DNA of 51,795 nucleotides from an uncultured Clostridia bacterium (GTDB taxonomy: Bacteria > Bacillota > Clostridia > Saccharofermentanales > Saccharofermentanaceae): the NCBI GenBank assembly GCA_947167045.1, contig CAMVGO010000014.1, positions 1-51,795 of the forward strand, written 5' to 3'. A program made the translations under genes and the position numbers. This document shows positions 24,254-31,353 of the stretch, piece after piece (positions within the stretch are counted from its first letter, which is position 1; each line of letters opens with the position of its first letter). The notes beneath the pieces were generated by a model. It did not search any database, had not been told where the DNA came from, and saw only the letters and a program-made list of their open reading frames with translations.

Positions 24254-25513
24254 TCAGTCCACTAATACGGGAGCGAAGTTTTCGCTTCTGGGAAGACCGT
24301 ACTTATCGAGCGCGTCGAGGAACGGATCAGGATCGAACTCCTCTACCGTGTGAACGCCCTTTTCGGTCCACTTGCCCGTAAGGAGCATCAGCGCGCCACA
24401 CATTGCGGGTACGCCGGTCGTATAGCTGATCGCCTGGCTCTCGACTTCTTTGTAGCATTCCTGGTGGTCGCAGACGTTGTAGATATAGTAAGTCTTGTCC
24501 TTGCCGTCCTTCTTGCCCGTGAAGATGCAGCCGATATTCGTCTTGCCGTGAGTGCGGGGACCGAGGCTCGCGGGATCGGGCAAAAGCGCCTTCAGGAACT
24601 TGATGGGCACGATCTCGTGACCCTCAAAATTGATGGGCGTCGTGGATAGCATGCCTACGTTCTCCAGGCACTTCATGTGCGTAAGATAGCTCTGTCCGAA
24701 AGTCATGAAGAAGCGGATGCGCTTTACTTCGGGAATGTTTACCGCAAGAGATTCCAGCTCCTCGTGGTGGAGAAGATACATGTCCTTCATGCCGACGGCA
24801 TCGAAATCGTATTCTCTCTTGATGCTCATGGCGGGGATCTCCACCCACTTGCCGTTTTCGATGTAGCTGCCGGGAGCGGAGACTTCGCGCAGGTTTACTT
24901 CGGGGTTGAAGTTTGTCGCGAAAGCATAGCCGTGATCGCCGCCGTTGCAGTCTAAGATATCGATGGTGTTGATGGTGTCGAACTCATGCTTTTTCGCATA
25001 TGCGCAGTAAGCCTGTGTTACGCCGGGATCGAAGCCGCAGCCAAGGAGCGCGGTAAGGCCGGCCTGTTCGAACTTTTCCTTGTAAGCCCACTGCCAGCTG
25101 TAGTCGAAGTATGCGGAGAAGCCCTTCTCTTTGCATCTCTTCTCATAGATTGCGCGCCACTCCGGATCGTCCGTATCCTCAGGCTCGTAGTTTGCCGTAT
25201 CCATATAGTTGACGCCGCAGATGAGGCAGGCGTCCATGATCGTCAGATCCTGATAAGGAAGCGCGATGTTCATAACGAGATCGGGCTTATAAGAATTGAT
25301 AAGTTCAACAAGCTCATCAACCTTGTCAGCATCAACCTGCGCGGTCGTAACGACAGTCTTTGTCTTTCCCTTAAGCGCTTCAGCCAAAGCGTCGCACTTG
25401 GACTTTGTGCGGCTCGCGATACAAAGCTCCGTGAAAACGTCATCTGCCTGGCAGCACTTTCTGATCGCAACATTTGCAACGCCGCCGCATCCGATTACCA
25501 ATACTCTGCTCAT
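24254..25513 (-). CDS. Carboxynorspermidine synthase (saccharopine dehydrogenase family)
   Basis: A 419-residue NADPH-dependent enzyme that condenses aspartate semialdehyde with putrescine (or diaminopropane) to give carboxyspermidine (or carboxynorspermidine). The N-terminal Rossmann motif is VLVIGCGGVANVAIRKC. Saccharopine-dehydrogenase-family features follow: GVNYMDTANYEPED and LLGCGFDPGVTQAYCAYA. Pairing with nspC 5 bp downstream makes this function much more likely than lysine metabolism. AGGAGGAACAGGTT lies ahead of its ATG. Confidence 0.92.
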   Translation of the reverse strand: MSRVLVIGCGGVANVAIRKCCQADDVFTELCIASRTKSKCDALAEALKGKTKTVVTTAQVDADKVDELVELINSYKPDLVMNIALPYQDLTIMDACLICGVNYMDTANYEPEDTDDPEWRAIYEKRCKEKGFSAYFDYSWQWAYKEKFEQAGLTALLGCGFDPGVTQAYCAYAKKHEFDTINTIDILDCNGGDHGYAFATNFNPEVNLREVSAPGSYIENGKWVEIPAMSIKREYDFDAVGMKDMYLLHHEELESLAVNIPEVKRIRFFMTFGQSYLTHMKCLENVGMLSTTPINFEGHEIVPIKFLKALLPDPASLGPRTHGKTNIGCIFTGKKDGKDKTYYIYNVCDHQECYKEVESQAISYTTGVPAMCGALMLLTGKWTEKGVHTVEEFDPDPFLDALDKYGLPRSENFAPVLVD

Positions 25514-25529
25514 AACCTGTTCCTCCTGA

Positions 25530-26384
25530 TTATTTATTGATGGAAAGGATCAATTCCCTTAATACCTTGCACGCAACCGCAGTCGACGCGCCGCTCTGGT
25601 CGAGCATCGGCGCGAGCTCGTTTACGTCCGCTCCGACGATCTCCGTCCTGCTGACCTCAATGATCGCGGAAAGCAGTTCGGTAAAGTTCACGCCGCCTGC
25701 CTCGGGTGTTCCCGTACCGCAGAACACGGAGGGATCGAGACAGTCGAGATCGATCGTGAGATAGACGGGAAGCTTGTCGGAACTTAGCTCCTCGCAAAGC
25801 TCCTTGAGCCCGTCGAAATCAAATTTATGCATGTCCGTGTGGCTGTCTGCAAAACGGAATTCCTCACGGTCGCCGCTCCTGATGCAGAACTGGTGGATCT
25901 TTCCGTCACCAACGAGATCGTGGCAGCGCCTGATGACACAGGCATGGCTTAAGTTCGCACCAAGATAGTCGTCGCGGAGATCCGCGTGCGCATCGAAATG
26001 GATGATGTGCATTTTCGGATACTTCTCAAAGACCGCTCTTACCGCGCCTAAGGTGACGAGGTGTTCGCCTCCGAGCATTATGGGAAGCTTGCCGTCGTTA
26101 AGGATCCCTCTTGTCTGCTCCTCGATGTCCTTAAGCGCCGCTTCAGGCGAACCGAAGCAGAGCTCCAAGTCACCGCAGTCGAAGACTTTGATGTCCGTCA
26201 GATCCTTATCCTGATAAGGACTGTACGTCTCTATGCCGAAGCTCTCGTGGCGGATCGCGGCGCTTCCGAATCTCGCGCCGGGCCGGAAGCTCGTCGTGGA
26301 ATCAAAAGGCGCGCCGAACAGCACGATGCCTGACTCTTCGTATGAACAGTCGCAGCCGATAAATGTCTCTACATTCCTGTTCAC
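25530..26384 (-). CDS. speB: Agmatinase-family ureohydrolase
   Basis: Mn-dependent hydrolysis of agmatine to putrescine and urea. It is 284 residues if started at the GTG at 26384, which overlaps the speE stop (GTGA) and has GGAGGTGG 7 bp upstream; a longer upstream reading lies inside speE. Metal ligands are visible: GGEH, HFDAHADLRDD and TIDLDCLDPS. The closing segment EIVGADVNELAPMLD is typical of the family. The operon context with an arginine decarboxylase-like gene supports agmatine as substrate. Confidence 0.9.
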   Translation of the reverse strand: MNRNVETFIGCDCSYEESGIVLFGAPFDSTTSFRPGARFGSAAIRHESFGIETYSPYQDKDLTDIKVFDCGDLELCFGSPEAALKDIEEQTRGILNDGKLPIMLGGEHLVTLGAVRAVFEKYPKMHIIHFDAHADLRDDYLGANLSHACVIRRCHDLVGDGKIHQFCIRSGDREEFRFADSHTDMHKFDFDGLKELCEELSSDKLPVYLTIDLDCLDPSVFCGTGTPEAGGVNFTELLSAIIEVSRTEIVGADVNELAPMLDQSGASTAVACKVLRELILSINK

Positions 26385-27235
26385 GATTCCACCTCCATCA
26401 GCATCTTCTCGAGATATGCCGGCAGATAGAACGAGCCTATGTGAAGCTTGGTCGTATAGTACTTCGTGCTGAGGTGCAGGCTCTTCCATCTCTCCTCGTC
26501 AAAATCGTCGATCGGATGATATTTCTTGCTCGCAAAACCGAACAGCCAGTACCCGGCAGCATAGGTCGGGATATGCGCCTGATAGACGCGGCTGATCGGG
26601 AACGTGTTTACGATCCTCTTGTGGCTCCTCTGCATCGCTTCGGCGTCGTGCTTATAGAACGGGCTTCCCTGCTGGTTGACCATGATTCCGTCGCTCCTCA
26701 AAGCGTTGTAGCAGATGCCGTAAAACTCCCTCGTAAAGTAGCCTTCTGAAGGTCCGAACGGATCGTTGGAGTCGACGATGATGAGGTCGTATTCGTCGCA
26801 GCTCCTTCTTATGAATCTCAGCGCGTTATCGAAATAGATATGCACGCGCGTATCATCAAGCTTGCAGGCGTTTTCGGGAAGGTATGTGCGGCAGGCTTCA
26901 ATTACCAGGGGATCCATTTCGACCAGGTCGATGCGCTTTACGCTCTCGTATCTCGTAAGCTCCTTTACGACACCGCCGTCTCCCGCGCCGATAACGAGAA
27001 CATCCTGAACGTTGGGATGCACGGACATCGGGATGTGAGTGATCATCTCGTTGTAAATGAACTCATCACGTTCGGTCAGCATTACGTCTCCGTCAAGAGC
27101 CAGTACTTTTCCGAACTCGGGCGTGTCGAAGATGTCGATCTGCTGATAGTCGCTCTTGCCCGAATAAAGATGTCTCGTGACACGGAGACTGTGACGCACA
27201 TCGGGCGCATGATATTCACTAAACCACAGATTCAT
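26381..27235 (-). CDS. speE: Spermidine synthase-family aminopropyltransferase
   Basis: Transfers an aminopropyl group from decarboxylated S-adenosylmethionine to putrescine. It is 284 residues, the usual length. The binding loop is VLVIGAGDGGVVKELTRY, then LVEMDPLVIEACR, and the catalytic region LIIVDSNDPFGPSEGYFTREFY. No S-adenosylmethionine decarboxylase (speD) is in the window. It overlaps speB by 4 bases and lies 16 bp after speA. Because the same operon holds the carboxyspermidine route, its true substrate could be something other than putrescine, for example agmatine. Confidence 0.9.
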   Translation of the reverse strand: MNLWFSEYHAPDVRHSLRVTRHLYSGKSDYQQIDIFDTPEFGKVLALDGDVMLTERDEFIYNEMITHIPMSVHPNVQDVLVIGAGDGGVVKELTRYESVKRIDLVEMDPLVIEACRTYLPENACKLDDTRVHIYFDNALRFIRRSCDEYDLIIVDSNDPFGPSEGYFTREFYGICYNALRSDGIMVNQQGSPFYKHDAEAMQRSHKRIVNTFPISRVYQAHIPTYAAGYWLFGFASKKYHPIDDFDEERWKSLHLSTKYYTTKLHIGSFYLPAYLEKMLMEVES

Positions 27236-27251
27236 TCGCTTTGGTCCCTCC

Positions 27252-28706
27252 TTATATCAGAACGTTGATGTTGTTAATGTCCGGATCCTCGGAACCGGTC
27301 ATGGAGCAGCCCTTTGCCTTGGCATACTGAATGTACTCTATTATGTTCGCAGTGATCCTTTCGCCCGGCGCGAGGATCGGGATTCCCGGCGGATAGCACA
27401 TAACGAACTCGCTGCAGACCTGACCGATACTGTCCTTGAGAGGAACGCTCTTCTTCGCGGAATAGAACGCGCTCTGCGGACTGCAGACGACCTCCGGATC
27501 TATATATTCCTGACTTAAGAGTCCTGCGGGGTCTTTCTTATATCTTCTGCGGATCTCGGCGAGCGCGCTTACGAGCCTCTCCAATTCCTGCATCCTGTCA
27601 CCGATGGAAAGATATGCGAGTATGTTTCCGATGTCGCCGAACTCGATCTGGATGTCGTATTCGTCTCTTAAGATGTCGTATACTTCGATGCCCGCAAGAC
27701 CGATGTCTCTTGTGTGGACACTGAGTTTTGTCGGATCGAAATCGAAGATCGAATCACCGTTGATCATCTCGCGTCCGTATGCGTAATAACCGCCGATCGC
27801 GTTGATCTCCTCCCTGGCGTATTCGGCCATCTCGACAACCTTTCTGAATACCTCTTTACCGCGGAGCGCCAGGTTCCTGCGGCTGATATCAAGGCTCGAC
27901 ATGAGAAGATAGCTTCCCGATGTCGTCTGCGTAAGGTTGATGATCTGTCTTACGTGTCTCTCGCTGACATTCTCGCCGACGAGCAAAAGGCTGGACTGCG
28001 TAAGGCTTCCGCCGCTCTTGTGCATCGATACGGCAGCCATGTCCGCACCTGCTTTCATGGCGGAAACAGGCATGTTCTCACCGAAATAAAAATGCGTTCC
28101 GTGAGCCTCGTCAGCAAGGCACAGCATGCCCGCATCGTGAGCCATCTTGACGATGGCGCGGATGTCGCTGCAGATGCCGTAATAGGTCGGATTGTTGACC
28201 AGGACCGCGACGGCATCCGGGTTGGCATCGATCGCCTTTTTCACCTGGTCGCGGCTCATGCCGAGTGAGATACCCAGGCGGTGATCGACTTCAGGATTTA
28301 CATATACAGGTATGGCTCCGCAGAGGACCAGCGAGTTGATGACGCTCCTGTGCACGTTACGCGGCAGGATTATCTTGTCTCCGTGCTTGCAGCAGGAGAG
28401 CACCATGCTCTGCACCGAGCTTGTCGTACCGCCGACCATGAGGAATGCGTTTTTCGCTCCGAAAGCGTCTGCCGCAAGGAGTTCCGCTTCGCGGATAACC
28501 GATATCGGATGACAAAGGTTATCCAAAGGCTTCATGCTGTTTACATCGACACCGACGCACTTCTCTCCGAGAAACGCGGTAAGCTCGGGATTGCCCTTTC
28601 CGTGCTTATGTCCGGGCACGTCAAAAGGCACGACTCTCATTTCGCGGAATTTCTCAAGGGCCTCATAGATCGGCGCGCGTGTCTGATCCAGATCCGTTCT
28701 GTCCAT
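27252..28706 (-). CDS. speA: Fold-I arginine/lysine/ornithine decarboxylase, probably arginine decarboxylase
   Basis: A 484-residue PLP enzyme of the short Orn/Lys/Arg decarboxylase group (Bacillus SpeA type). It has FDVPGHKHGKG near the N-terminus, GGTTSSVQSM, the Asp of CLADEAHGTHF, and the PLP Lys in VSMHKSGGSLTQSS. The C-terminal domain includes CYPPGIPILAPGE. Arginine is the likely substrate because agmatinase follows in the operon. The ATG at 28706 is chosen for GAGGTGG just upstream (an earlier TTG lacks a site). The gene is preceded by an intrinsic terminator hairpin ending only 16 bp away. Confidence 0.9.
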   Translation of the reverse strand: MDRTDLDQTRAPIYEALEKFREMRVVPFDVPGHKHGKGNPELTAFLGEKCVGVDVNSMKPLDNLCHPISVIREAELLAADAFGAKNAFLMVGGTTSSVQSMVLSCCKHGDKIILPRNVHRSVINSLVLCGAIPVYVNPEVDHRLGISLGMSRDQVKKAIDANPDAVAVLVNNPTYYGICSDIRAIVKMAHDAGMLCLADEAHGTHFYFGENMPVSAMKAGADMAAVSMHKSGGSLTQSSLLLVGENVSERHVRQIINLTQTTSGSYLLMSSLDISRRNLALRGKEVFRKVVEMAEYAREEINAIGGYYAYGREMINGDSIFDFDPTKLSVHTRDIGLAGIEVYDILRDEYDIQIEFGDIGNILAYLSIGDRMQELERLVSALAEIRRRYKKDPAGLLSQEYIDPEVVCSPQSAFYSAKKSVPLKDSIGQVCSEFVMCYPPGIPILAPGERITANIIEYIQYAKAKGCSMTGSEDPDINNINVLI

Positions 28707-28721
28707 AGTCCACCTCAATAT

Positions 28722-28754
28722 AAAAAACGCAAGCTGTGATTACACAACTTGCGT
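28722..28754 (-). terminator. Attenuator terminator in the polyamine-operon leader
   Basis: On the minus strand ACGCAAGTTGTG, a 4-nt loop and CACAGCTTGCGT form a 12-bp stem (28727-28754, one mismatch) followed directly by TTTTTT. It sits after the operon promoter and only 16 bp before the speA ATG, so it must be read through for the operon to be expressed. That makes it a conditional terminator. Confidence 0.85.
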
Positions 28755-29083
28755 CTGATCTGCAATATAACCTTTTACTATCCACATACGGCCGTCACGT
28801 AACGTACCGGTATGACGAATATAAGGCAGAGTCTATATAGCAATACTACTTTTACTACTCTTATTGACCATTTCACAAGTTTGCGTTTTTCACGCATCCG
28901 GTTATAAAGTAACCAACTTATAAAACTGAGCTTCTAACTCAATCAATAGACCGGAAGATCCGATCATCGGCAGTGGACCCGGCTGTCCGTATGGCCTTGA
29001 CTCTTCGAAAGAGTGGTCCGTAAAATCACCTAAGACTCTGATAAAACTTCGTCTCTGCTGGATATCTTATGTCTCCATAAAAC
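28755..29083 (-). ncRNA. Structured leader RNA of the polyamine operon, candidate riboswitch or attenuator
   Basis: About 330 nt of non-coding leader. A long-range stem CAGAGTC/GACTCTG (29034-29040 with 28827-28833) encloses some 200 nt. Inside are GGACC/GGTCC (29015-29019 with 28975-28979) closing hairpins ACTCTT/AAGAGT and GGC/GCC, then CCGA/TCGG, TGAG/CTCA, GGTTA/TAACC and TGCGT/ACGCA hairpins. The segment ACGCAAACTTGTG (28874-28886) can pair with the 3' arm of the terminator and so act as antiterminator, while the TGCGT/ACGCA hairpin can hide it. Two near-copies of TAGTAAAAG-N-TATTGC (28840-28857, 28762-28780) lie downstream. No match to a known riboswitch class was recognised by eye. Confidence 0.6.
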
Positions 29084-29137
29084 ACGGGTAATTATACAGT
29101 GTGCGTATATGTACGTCAACGCTGCATGATTACCCGT
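29084..29137 (-). promoter_or_regulatory. Promoter of the polyamine operon inside an inverted repeat
   Basis: -35 TTGACG (29114-29119), 17-bp spacer, -10 TATAAT (29091-29096) on the minus strand. The promoter is flanked by perfect 9-bp inverted copies ACGGGTAAT (29084-29092) and ATTACCCGT (29129-29137), the first overlapping the -10. The arms could bind a dimeric repressor across the promoter. Confidence 0.8.
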
Positions 29138-29228
29138 TCTGTGTAATGATCTGCTCCCGTTCAGCACTTTAGAGATAGTCCTGAATTGTGTTTTTTCCAA
29201 GATCAGGGCATATTTTTCCGTAACCTCA

Positions 29229-29900
29229 TCAGGACATGTAGTCACCGTTAAACGAAACAAGTGTTGCCGAAGTAACGCCCTTGAGCTCGTTTATGCTGTT
29301 TACAAAACCGGTTGCAGCATCCTTGATCCTGACTTCGAGAGTAAACTCGATGCCGGAATCGTTGACTGTCTTGGACTTGATCACATATTTGCCGACAGAC
29401 TTTTCGATTATCTGCATGGCACTGGCCTCAGTCTTTTCGTTGTTGCAGTTAACGACAAGTATATAAGGCGTGCTGGTGATCTTCTGCTTAATGAAGATGA
29501 TGAAGATAAGGCCGATAACAAGTGAACCGATGACAGCCAGCGGGATCATGCCTGCGCCGATGACTATGCCTGCTGCCAGGGACCAGAACAGGAAGACGAT
29601 CTCCATGGGTTCCTTGATCGCAGCACGGAAACGTACGATAGAGAGCGCACCGACCATACCGAGCGAGAGAACGACATTTGACGTTACCGCCATGATAACG
29701 AGCGTCGTTACGAGCGAGAGTCCTACAAGAGCCATCGCGAAACCTTTTGAATACATGACGCCGCTGAACGTCTTCTTGTAGATCAGCATGATGAACAGTC
29801 CTATGACCAATGCGAAGATCATACCGATCAACACATCCAAAGCTGAAAACTCCGTAATGCTCTCCAGAAAGCTCGACTTGAAAATGTCACTGAAATTCAT
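29229..29900 (-). CDS. DUF4956 membrane protein
   Basis: A 223-residue integral membrane protein. Four or more hydrophobic helices fill residues 20-140 (VLIGMIFALVIGLFIMLIY, FAMALVGLSLVTTLVIMAV, FLFWSLAAGIVIGAG). The conserved loop SLGMVGALSIVRFRAAIKEP is the family hallmark. A cytoplasmic ACT-like beta-alpha domain follows (150-220). It is co-transcribed with the VTC gene 20 bp upstream, the usual pairing. The molecular function is unknown; association with polyphosphate or surface-polymer synthesis is inferred from the partner. Confidence 0.88.
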   Translation of the reverse strand: MNFSDIFKSSFLESITEFSALDVLIGMIFALVIGLFIMLIYKKTFSGVMYSKGFAMALVGLSLVTTLVIMAVTSNVVLSLGMVGALSIVRFRAAIKEPMEIVFLFWSLAAGIVIGAGMIPLAVIGSLVIGLIFIIFIKQKITSTPYILVVNCNNEKTEASAMQIIEKSVGKYVIKSKTVNDSGIEFTLEVRIKDAATGFVNSINELKGVTSATLVSFNGDYMS

Positions 29901-29920
29901 TTTATGTTACCTCCAAAGAA

Positions 29921-30613
29921 TTAACCGAATCTCCGGGATGCGCCGTATTTTGAAAATGCCTGTTGTCTTAACTCGGGGACCTGGACTATGTCCTGGATTA
30001 TCTCCGGCAGGAATGCGTCATATTTGACTTCAAGAAACATATCCTGCGGTGTGTCCGTCGCACTGATATTGCTTATCTTTTTATCCAGGAATCCCGACGA
30101 AAACAGGCTGGTCCTGATCTGCGAATCAAACGTCACACGGACATTTCCCGCCTTGTATATATAAGGTTCTCTGACATATGAGACCAGCACCCGCGGCTTC
30201 AGCCTCTGATATATCATCTTTGCGTAGAACTCTTTTACGAGATCGTTTCCGTGTTCACGCATGAACGCGATGTCCCCGTTCAGTATCTTTCTGAATTCCT
30301 CTTCCGTGATCGGCACGTCGTATTTCAGACAGAGGCTGTCGATCTTCATCTTTTTCTCAAGGGTTATAAACGAAAGATCATCGTTATAGTATCTGATCCT
30401 GAACTTTTCTCTTTTTCCAATACCGTCTATCTTATCTTTCAGCGCTTTGTCATCGCTGTTGTCGAAATAAACGCTCCGGATGAGATATCTGCCGCTTGAG
30501 TCAACATGAGGATCGGGCGACATGACCGCCTTCAGCCTGCTCCGCATGGCAAGATAATCGGAATAGGATATCGCGAACTTGAGTTCATGGCGGTAATCCT
30601 TCTCTTCCTTCAT
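29921..30613 (-). CDS. VTC-domain (polyphosphate polymerase-like) protein
   Basis: A 230-residue stand-alone VTC domain. Conserved basic residues line the predicted tunnel: ELKFAISYSDY at the start, SVYFDN, KFRIRYYN, FITLEKKMK, RVLVSYVREPY, and the acidic metal site FLEVKYDAFLP near the end. In yeast Vtc4 this fold polymerises polyphosphate from ATP. In bacteria it typically occurs with DUF4956, as here, and often a CotH kinase, which is absent. GGAAAGGAG precedes the ATG. Activity is inferred from family. Confidence 0.88.
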   Translation of the reverse strand: MKEEKDYRHELKFAISYSDYLAMRSRLKAVMSPDPHVDSSGRYLIRSVYFDNSDDKALKDKIDGIGKREKFRIRYYNDDLSFITLEKKMKIDSLCLKYDVPITEEEFRKILNGDIAFMREHGNDLVKEFYAKMIYQRLKPRVLVSYVREPYIYKAGNVRVTFDSQIRTSLFSSGFLDKKISNISATDTPQDMFLEVKYDAFLPEIIQDIVQVPELRQQAFSKYGASRRFG

Positions 30614-30685
30614 TCCCTAAGCTCCTTTCCTGCAGTCTTTGCGACTGTACCACAGGATGATACAGCGGCTGCCTTAAATGAACTT

Positions 30686-30730
30686 AAAAAAGCTTTTGCA
30701 ACGTACTGAAAACAGTCTGCAAAAGCTTTT
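30686..30730 (-). terminator. Terminator downstream of the hicA remnant
   Basis: AAAAGCTTTTGCA (30688-30700) and TGCAAAAGCTTTT (30718-30730) form a perfect 13-bp stem, with a small ACTG/CAGT hairpin in the loop and a T6 run on the minus strand. It closely resembles the terminator at 31189-31257. An outer pair GGCTGCCT (30667-30674) / AGGCAGCC (30743-30750) surrounds it. Confidence 0.8.
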
Positions 30731-30805
30731 CGGATCCTGTATAGGCAGCCGGATTTGAATCCAAACGGCAGTATATGTTGTTCGAACACTCATGTCCCTT
30801 TATTC

Positions 30806-31004
30806 TTAAAACTTAAAATCTATCCCACTCTGTTTCATAATAGCATTTGCGGTAAAGCGTGACTTTATCTTCCCATCCACTGTAAAATGCGTGTCATTGA
30901 TGGGACTATACCAAATATCGTGATCACCTTTACCATGGATGGCGAACGAAATAACAGCCGTTTTCCTTTAGTATCTCACGTACTTTCTTCTCATATTCAG
31001 CCAT
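30806..31004 (-). pseudogene. hicA: hicA toxin, frameshifted
   Basis: HicA is a small mRNA-interferase toxin with a double-stranded RNA-binding fold. Reading from the ATG at 31004 gives AEYEKKVREILKENGCYFVR, then a stop. Shifting frame recovers HGKGDHDIWYSP, including the catalytic-His GKGDH motif, and DGKIKSRFTANAIMKQSG, ending at the TAA at 30806. The break coincides with a tandem duplication of a 4-mer (ATGGATGG on the plus strand, 30935-30942), adding 4 bases to a gene that would otherwise encode 64 residues. The toxin is therefore inactive as written unless frameshifting occurs. Confidence 0.8.
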
Positions 31005-31182
31005 TAGACACCAAGCAATGCCTTTCAGACAAGAAAGTAAGATCAATTATGTCAGCCTTACTATTATTTAATTGAAGCAACTCCGGAACAGCCACACGAA
31101 CTTTTTCGATCAGCGCATCAAATGAACCCGATTCTAAAACCAGTCCGGGCATATTTAGCACGACACCTTTCCCATCCCTACG
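30997..31182 (-). pseudogene. DUF1902/HicB-type antitoxin fragment, 5' end missing
   Basis: A 61-codon reading without a start region. It reads MPGLVLESGSFDALIEKVRV and AVPELLQLN, the C-terminal half of the DUF1902 antitoxin usually encoded with HicA. Its stop overlaps the hicA ATG by 8 bases, as in intact pairs. In-frame upstream sequence meets a stop at 31183-31185, and the strong terminator at 31189-31257 occupies the place of the lost N-terminus, so the antitoxin is truncated. Confidence 0.75.
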
Positions 31183-31188
31183 TCAAGT

Positions 31189-31257
31189 AAAAAAGACCTT
31201 TGCAACTAGTTAATTTGCCGAAGGCAAATTACTGTCCGTATGTTGCAAAGGTCTTTT
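31189..31257 (-). terminator. Strong terminator of the mfd-tRNA-Arg transcript
   Basis: Outer arms AAAAGACCTTTGCAAC (31191-31206) and GTTGCAAAGGTCTTTT (31242-31257) pair over 16 bp. An inner AATTTGCC/GGCAAATT hairpin (31212-31230) sits in the loop and T6 follows on the minus strand. It lies 6 bp past the tRNA 3' end. Confidence 0.92.
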
Positions 31258-31262
31258 GATCT

Positions 31263-31337
31263 TGGCGCTCCAAGCAGGAATTGAACCCGCATCTGCGGTA
31301 CCGGAAACCGCCATTCTATCCATTAGACTATTGGAGC
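31263..31337 (-). tRNA. tRNA-Arg, anticodon CCG
   Basis: Full cloverleaf with encoded CCA: acceptor GCTCCAA/TTGGAGC, anticodon stem GCGGT/ACCGC with loop TTCCGGT, T arm GCGGG-TTCAATT-CCTGC, discriminator G. It reads codon CGG. It lies 16 bp after the mfd stop and is followed by the strong terminator, so it is probably processed from the mfd transcript. Confidence 0.95.
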
Positions 31338-31353
31338 ATTTTGAACCCGGTTA

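Noticed and set aside
29000..29040. M-box (magnesium) riboswitch in the polyamine leader
   Set aside because: A TTAGGTGATTTT string is reminiscent of M-box pieces, but the remaining conserved blocks and architecture do not match.
30743..30790. tRNA-like fragment (GGATTTGAATCC)
   Set aside because: Resembles a T-loop on the minus strand, but the G53-C61 pair and acceptor and anticodon arms are missing.
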